DNA from: Rhodococcus opacus B4
Lineage (GTDB): Bacteria > Actinomycetota > Actinomycetes > Mycobacteriales > Mycobacteriaceae
Reading direction: 5' to 3'
NCBI RefSeq assembly: GCF_000010805.1
Contig: NC_012522.1
Span: forward strand, 5,580,001-5,644,000
DNA: 64,000 nt
Below, piece after piece: positions 60,451 through 64,000 of this stretch; the stretch's first letter is position 1; every line of letters starts with the position of its first letter. The translations under genes and the position numbers were made by a program. The notes beneath the pieces are model-generated. The model made no database searches, had not been told where the DNA came from, and was given only the letters and a program-made list of their open reading frames with translations.

Positions 60451-61494
60451 GTGGACCTCCCCGTGATGCCCCCGTTACAACCGATGCTCGCGAAGGCTGC
60501 GTCGTCCGTTCCGGCGCAACCGGAGTCCGGGCTCGCCTGGTCGTACGAACCCAAATGGGACGGATTCCGCGTCCTCGTCTTCCGTGACGGCGACGAGGTG
60601 GTGCTCGGTTCCCGCGGCGGAAAAGACTTGGCCCGGTACTTTCCCGAACTCGTCCGCGCCGTGAAGGACGAACTGCCCGAGCGGTGCGTGGTGGACGGCG
60701 AACTCGTCGTCCCGCGCAACATCGACGGCCGCACCCGCCTCGACTGGGAGTCGTTGTCGGAGCGCATTCATCCCGCGGAGAGCCGGGTGACGATGCTGGC
60801 GGAGAAGACCCCGGCCCAGTTCGTCGCGTTCGATCTGCTGGCGCTGGGCGACCGCGACCTCAGCCGGGAGGACTTCTCCGTGCGCCGCGCGCAACTCGTC
60901 GACACCATCGGCGGCGGGCCCTCCTGCCACGTCACCGCGGCCACCGAATCCAGTGCGACGGCCACCGAGTGGTTCGAGGCGTTCGAGGGGGCCGGCCTCG
61001 ACGGGGTGGTGGCGAAGAAGCTGGTCGGCCCGTACCTGCCGAACAAGCGGGAAATGGTGAAGGTGAAGCACGCCCGCACCGCCGACTGCGTCGTCATCGG
61101 ATACCGGCCGCACAAGAGCCAGCCGGGGATCGGGTCGATGCTGCTCGGACTGTACGACGGCGACCAGATGGCGATGGTCGGCGGTGCCTCGGCGTTCACG
61201 GCGGCGCGACGTATCGAACTGCTCGCCGAACTCGACGAACTGCGCGTCGGCGACGACGTCGTCGCGGACGGTGCGCCGACGCGGTGGCAGTCGGGCAACG
61301 ACCGCACCTGGGTGCCGCTGCGACCCGAACGCGTCGTCGAGGTGGCGTACGACCAGATGGAGGGTGCCCGGTTCCGGCACGCCGCGCGGTTCCTGCGCTG
61401 GCGCCCGGACCGGACGCCCGACGAGTGCACGTTCCAACAATTGGAGGTCCCGGTGCGATACGACCTTGCCGACGTCCTGGCCGGAGGTTCCTAG
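60451..61494 (+). CDS. ligC: ATP-dependent DNA ligase (LigC type)
   Basis: This 347-residue enzyme seals nicks in DNA using ATP. The nucleotidyltransferase core has the adenylation motif YEPKWDGFR with the acceptor lysine at residue 35. Motif III (FVAFDLLAL), motif IV (LDGVVAKK) and motif V (MVKVKHARTADCVV) follow. The OB-fold domain comes after (RPERVVEVAYDQMEGARFRH). The GTG start at 60451 gives a normal N-terminus; an ATG at 60466 is possible. The stop is immediately followed by the start of the Prim-PolC gene, so the two are translated from one message. In mycobacteria LigC and Prim-PolC cooperate in excision repair, and the pairing here supports that role. Confidence 0.95.
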   Translation: MDLPVMPPLQPMLAKAASSVPAQPESGLAWSYEPKWDGFRVLVFRDGDEVVLGSRGGKDLARYFPELVRAVKDELPERCVVDGELVVPRNIDGRTRLDWESLSERIHPAESRVTMLAEKTPAQFVAFDLLALGDRDLSREDFSVRRAQLVDTIGGGPSCHVTAATESSATATEWFEAFEGAGLDGVVAKKLVGPYLPNKREMVKVKHARTADCVVIGYRPHKSQPGIGSMLLGLYDGDQMAMVGGASAFTAARRIELLAELDELRVGDDVVADGAPTRWQSGNDRTWVPLRPERVVEVAYDQMEGARFRHAARFLRWRPDRTPDECTFQQLEVPVRYDLADVLAGGS

Positions 61495-62523
61495 ATGGCG
61501 AGTCCTGCCGAAGAACTCGACGTCGACGGCGTCGCCGTGCGGCTGTCGAGTCCCGACAAGATCTACTACCCGAAACTCGGTGCCGACGGCGGCACGAAAC
61601 GGCACCTGGTGGAGTACTACCGGACGGTGGCTCTCAACGGTGCGCTGCTGGGTGCCCTGTTCGATCGGCCGACGCACCTGCAACGGTTCCCGGACGGGGT
61701 CGAGGGCGAGGAGATCTACCAGAAGCGGGTGCCCGCGAAGCGCCCCGACCACGTCGACTCGTGCGAGGTCACGTTCCCGTCCGGCCGCAAGGCCGACGTG
61801 CTCCGGGTGCGCAGCGCCGCGAACATCGTGTGGGCGGCGAACCTGGGCAACATCACGTTCCACCCGTGGGCGGTCCGGTGCCCGGACGTCGATCACCCCG
61901 ACGAACTGCGCATCGACCTGGATCCGCAGCCCGGCACCGGATTCGACGACGCCCGGGCGGTCGCGCTGGACGTGCTCCGGCCGCTGCTGGACGAACTCGG
62001 TCTGATCGGCTACCCCAAGACCTCGGGCGGCCGCGGCCTGCACGTGTATCTCCGCATCGAGCCGCGCTGGGATTTCATCGAGGTGCGGCGCGCGGGCATC
62101 GCCCTGGCCCGGGAGATCGAGCGGCGCAGCGGCGACCGGGCCACCACGTCCTGGTGGAAGGAGGAACGCGGCGAACGCATCTTCCTCGACTTCAACCAGA
62201 ACGCCCGGGACAAGACCATCGCGTCCGCGTACTCGGCCCGCAAGACGCCGATCGCGACCGTGTCGACGCCGGTCACGTGGGACGAACTGGTCGACGTCCA
62301 CCCCGACGACTTCACCATCGCGACGGTGCCCGCTCTGCTCGAGAAACGCGGCGACCCCATGGCGACCATGGGTGACGTGGCGCAATCCCTCGACGTGCTG
62401 CTGGAGATGGCGGAACGGGACACCGCGAACGGCCTCGGCGATCTCCCGTACCCACCCAATTACCCCAAAATGCCGGGAGAACCAAAGCGGGTGCAACCGA
62501 GTCGGGACCGAGACCGCAAATAG
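61495..62523 (+). CDS. archaeo-eukaryotic primase-like DNA repair polymerase (Prim-PolC)
   Basis: This 342-residue protein belongs to the LigD-polymerase branch of the primase superfamily, which inserts nucleotides, often ribonucleotides, into short gaps. The start (VRLSSPDKIYYPK) is typical. ELRIDLDPQPG carries the metal-binding aspartates, and TSGGRGLHVYL provides the phosphate/nucleotide-binding SGGRGxH motif. RIFLDFNQNARDKTIASAYS contains the third acidic residue. The ATG directly abuts the ligC stop, with GGAGG seven bases upstream inside ligC. It lacks ligase and nuclease domains, so it is the stand-alone type rather than LigD. With LigC it likely fills and seals gaps during base excision repair. 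Confidence 0.95.
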   Translation: MASPAEELDVDGVAVRLSSPDKIYYPKLGADGGTKRHLVEYYRTVALNGALLGALFDRPTHLQRFPDGVEGEEIYQKRVPAKRPDHVDSCEVTFPSGRKADVLRVRSAANIVWAANLGNITFHPWAVRCPDVDHPDELRIDLDPQPGTGFDDARAVALDVLRPLLDELGLIGYPKTSGGRGLHVYLRIEPRWDFIEVRRAGIALAREIERRSGDRATTSWWKEERGERIFLDFNQNARDKTIASAYSARKTPIATVSTPVTWDELVDVHPDDFTIATVPALLEKRGDPMATMGDVAQSLDVLLEMAERDTANGLGDLPYPPNYPKMPGEPKRVQPSRDRDRK

Positions 62524-62576
62524 CCGGCGCTCACGTAGGCTCGGGACGGTCGGGTCGGGAACAATGTGAGGTCGCC

Positions 62577-63092
62577 ATGGAACGTAAGACGGTCGGTACT
62601 TTCGGATTCGTCCTCGGTGTCGTCGCGACGGCACTCGGGACCCTGATGATCACGCCTGCCACCGCGTCGGCCGTCTCCCTGTCCTGTGTGTCACCACCGG
62701 GCCGGGGTGACACGACGATCGTCGACCGCACGGCGTGCGGGGCCAACGCCGACACGAGCAGCAACTCGGCGGCCTTCGGCACCGACGGTGTCGGTTTCGC
62801 CGACGCGGCCCACGCGGGCGCGGCGCTCGGTGCCGGACTGGGCGGCGGTGTCGGCGCGGCCGAGGCGCGCCGCGGCGCCGTCGCCGCGGTCGCGGTCGGG
62901 CCCGAGAGCGTCGCCATCGGAACGGTCGACAGTGCCGGTCCCGCGCTGGTGCTGAGCGGTCCCGGCGGGCAGGCGCTCGTCGCGGATCCGGCCAAGGGCG
63001 TGGTGTGCGCCGCCGGACCGTCGCTCGCGATCAATTTCCTTGCAGGTCAAGCGTGTCTGAGTGACGGCATAACAGTGTGGCGGCTTCCCTGA
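62577..63092 (+). CDS. small secreted protein of unknown function
   Basis: This 171-residue protein has a clear Sec signal peptide: MERK, then a hydrophobic run, with a likely cleavage after ATASA near residue 32. The mature part has four cysteines (LSCV, TACG, VVCA, QACL), suggesting two disulfides. Its centre is Gly/Ala-rich (HAGAALGAGLGGGVGAAEARRGAVAAVAVG). No enzyme motif is visible and I do not recognise the family. GTGAGG stands just before the ATG. It follows the repair operon after 53 bp in the same direction and may share its transcript. Confidence 0.78.
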   Translation: MERKTVGTFGFVLGVVATALGTLMITPATASAVSLSCVSPPGRGDTTIVDRTACGANADTSSNSAAFGTDGVGFADAAHAGAALGAGLGGGVGAAEARRGAVAAVAVGPESVAIGTVDSAGPALVLSGPGGQALVADPAKGVVCAAGPSLAINFLAGQACLSDGITVWRLP

Positions 63093-63117
63093 ACGGCACC
63101 CCGGTCCGCGTCGTATG

Positions 63118-63167
63118 GTGACGGTAGTCACAATGGGCTGACGCACCTGCCGTAGGACATACGGCAG
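63118..63167. promoter_or_regulatory. two inverted repeats upstream of the esterase gene
   Basis: GTGAC-GGTA-GTCAC lies at 63118-63131, and CTGCCGTA-GGACA-TACGGCAG at 63147-63167. The second ends seven bases before the ribosome site GGAGGT. Both are compact dyads of operator size in the 93-bp gap. No adjacent regulator gene is seen. Confidence 0.4.
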
Positions 63168-63185
63168 CGAGATCGGAGGTGGTCG

Positions 63186-64000
63186 ATGACGACCAGCGTT
63201 CGAGTTTCCCGGCCCGCGTCCGTGCCACGGACGGAACTGCACGTCGATCCGCGATTCCTGCCGCTCGCCGACCGGTTCTTCGCGATGTACCGGCAGCCTC
63301 AGCACGGCGGTGGAGCGCTCACCGCGTACTTCCGGGGCGAGAAGGTCCTCGACATCTGGGCGGGCTGGGCAGACCGCGACCGCCGATGGGACCGCGACAC
63401 CGTCGCACTGTCGTTCTCGACCGGAAAAGGCGTGGCCAGCACCGTTGTCCACCGTCTCGCGGAACGCCGGCTGCTCGACTACGACGCCCCCGTCGCGCGC
63501 TACTGGCCCGAGTTCGGCGCGGCAGGCAAGGATGCCGTCACCGTCCGCGAACTCCTCACCCACCGGGCGGGACTGCACAAGGTCCGGGGGCTGATGCGGA
63601 GCCCGCTCGATCTCCTCGAATACGACGCTGTCGTGGAGGCCCTGGCGGCGGCCCCCGCGGACCCGCGCAGGCTGCGCGGCCCCGGGTACCACGCCGTCAC
63701 CTACGGGTGGCTGGTGGCCGAACTGATCGCCCGCGTCACCGGGAAGCCGTTCGTCCAGGTCGTGCAGGACGAAATCGCGGGACCGCTCGGCGTCGACGAC
63801 TTCTGGTATCAGGTTCCCGGACAGCACCGTCCACGGATCGCGAAGCTGTTCCCGCACATCAACCCGGCCGGACTCAACTGGGAGCTCACCTCGAACGTGC
63901 TCTCGCTCGTCGGCCCCACCCGTGGGCTCGCCGAGGCCGCGATGCCGCAGGGATTCGACGCGCTGGTCCGGAACCCCGCGGTGCACGACGCGGTGATGCC
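63186..64000 (+). CDS. class C beta-lactamase-like serine hydrolase/esterase, partial
   Basis: The frame opens at ATG 63186, preceded by GGAGGT, and runs off the right edge after 271 codons. The serine-x-x-lysine catalytic motif is visible in LSFSTGKGVAST (STGK, near residue 80). A tyrosine motif follows in GYHAVTYGWLVAELIARVTG. LLTHRAGL and EIAGPLGVDDFWYQVP are typical of the EstB/LipL-like beta-lactamase-fold esterases of actinobacteria. There is no secretion signal, so it is probably a cytoplasmic esterase rather than a resistance enzyme. The C-terminal third lies outside the window. Confidence 0.9.
   Translation, partial: MTTSVRVSRPASVPRTELHVDPRFLPLADRFFAMYRQPQHGGGALTAYFRGEKVLDIWAGWADRDRRWDRDTVALSFSTGKGVASTVVHRLAERRLLDYDAPVARYWPEFGAAGKDAVTVRELLTHRAGLHKVRGLMRSPLDLLEYDAVVEALAAAPADPRRLRGPGYHAVTYGWLVAELIARVTGKPFVQVVQDEIAGPLGVDDFWYQVPGQHRPRIAKLFPHINPAGLNWELTSNVLSLVGPTRGLAEAAMPQGFDALVRNPAVHDAVM

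Overview
The window is GC-rich actinobacterial chromosome, most likely from Rhodococcus or a close mycolic-acid-containing relative. It has G/C-ending codons almost throughout. It also carries a FadE25-type acyl-CoA dehydrogenase, a FadB2-type hydroxyacyl-CoA dehydrogenase, an adjacent DNA ligase C / Prim-PolC pair and an LppU-like lipoprotein, a set familiar from mycobacteria and rhodococci. No IS element, CRISPR array, tRNA or rRNA was seen.

Left flank (1-4055): a fragment of a divergent gene, a UbiG-like methyltransferase (+), and a minus-strand group reading TetR regulator, fadE25, fadB2. A long perfect hairpin separates fadE25 from fadB2. Two GGCAC-type dyads lie upstream of fadE25. The TetR gene is divergent from the first synthetase.

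Centre (4056-57523): two giant collinear non-ribosomal peptide synthetases in tandem, 8906 and about 8860 residues, separated by 164 bp. Each is a complete single-polypeptide assembly line with the same layout: C(starter)-halfC-A-T | C-A-T | C-A-T-E | C-A-T | C-A-T-E | C-A-T | C-A-T-TE. Each therefore predicts an N-capped heptapeptide with D residues at positions 3 and 5, released by its own thioesterase. Pocket residues read by eye give NRPS1: X-Thr-D-X-X-D-Thr-X-X, and NRPS2: X-Ser-D-X-Ser-D-Thr-X-X. Both share an unusual truncated second condensation domain in module 1. In NRPS2 the A domains of modules 2 and 4 are near-identical DNA copies with foreign-looking codon usage, interrupted by a divergent central segment. 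This suggests recombination-driven change of the peptide. The seven-residue acyl-peptide logic recalls the humimycins inferred from Rhodococcus synthetases, but that link is from memory and untested.

Right flank (57480-64000): a DnaQ-like exonuclease overlapping the 3' end of NRPS2 tail to tail, a CorA magnesium transporter preceded by a possible 9-codon leader peptide and hairpin, a lipoprotein, the ligC/Prim-PolC operon, a small secreted protein, and the start of a class C beta-lactamase-like esterase that runs off the right edge. No MbtH-like protein, phosphopantetheinyl transferase, acyl-ligase or exporter lies in the window, so those partners must act from elsewhere.
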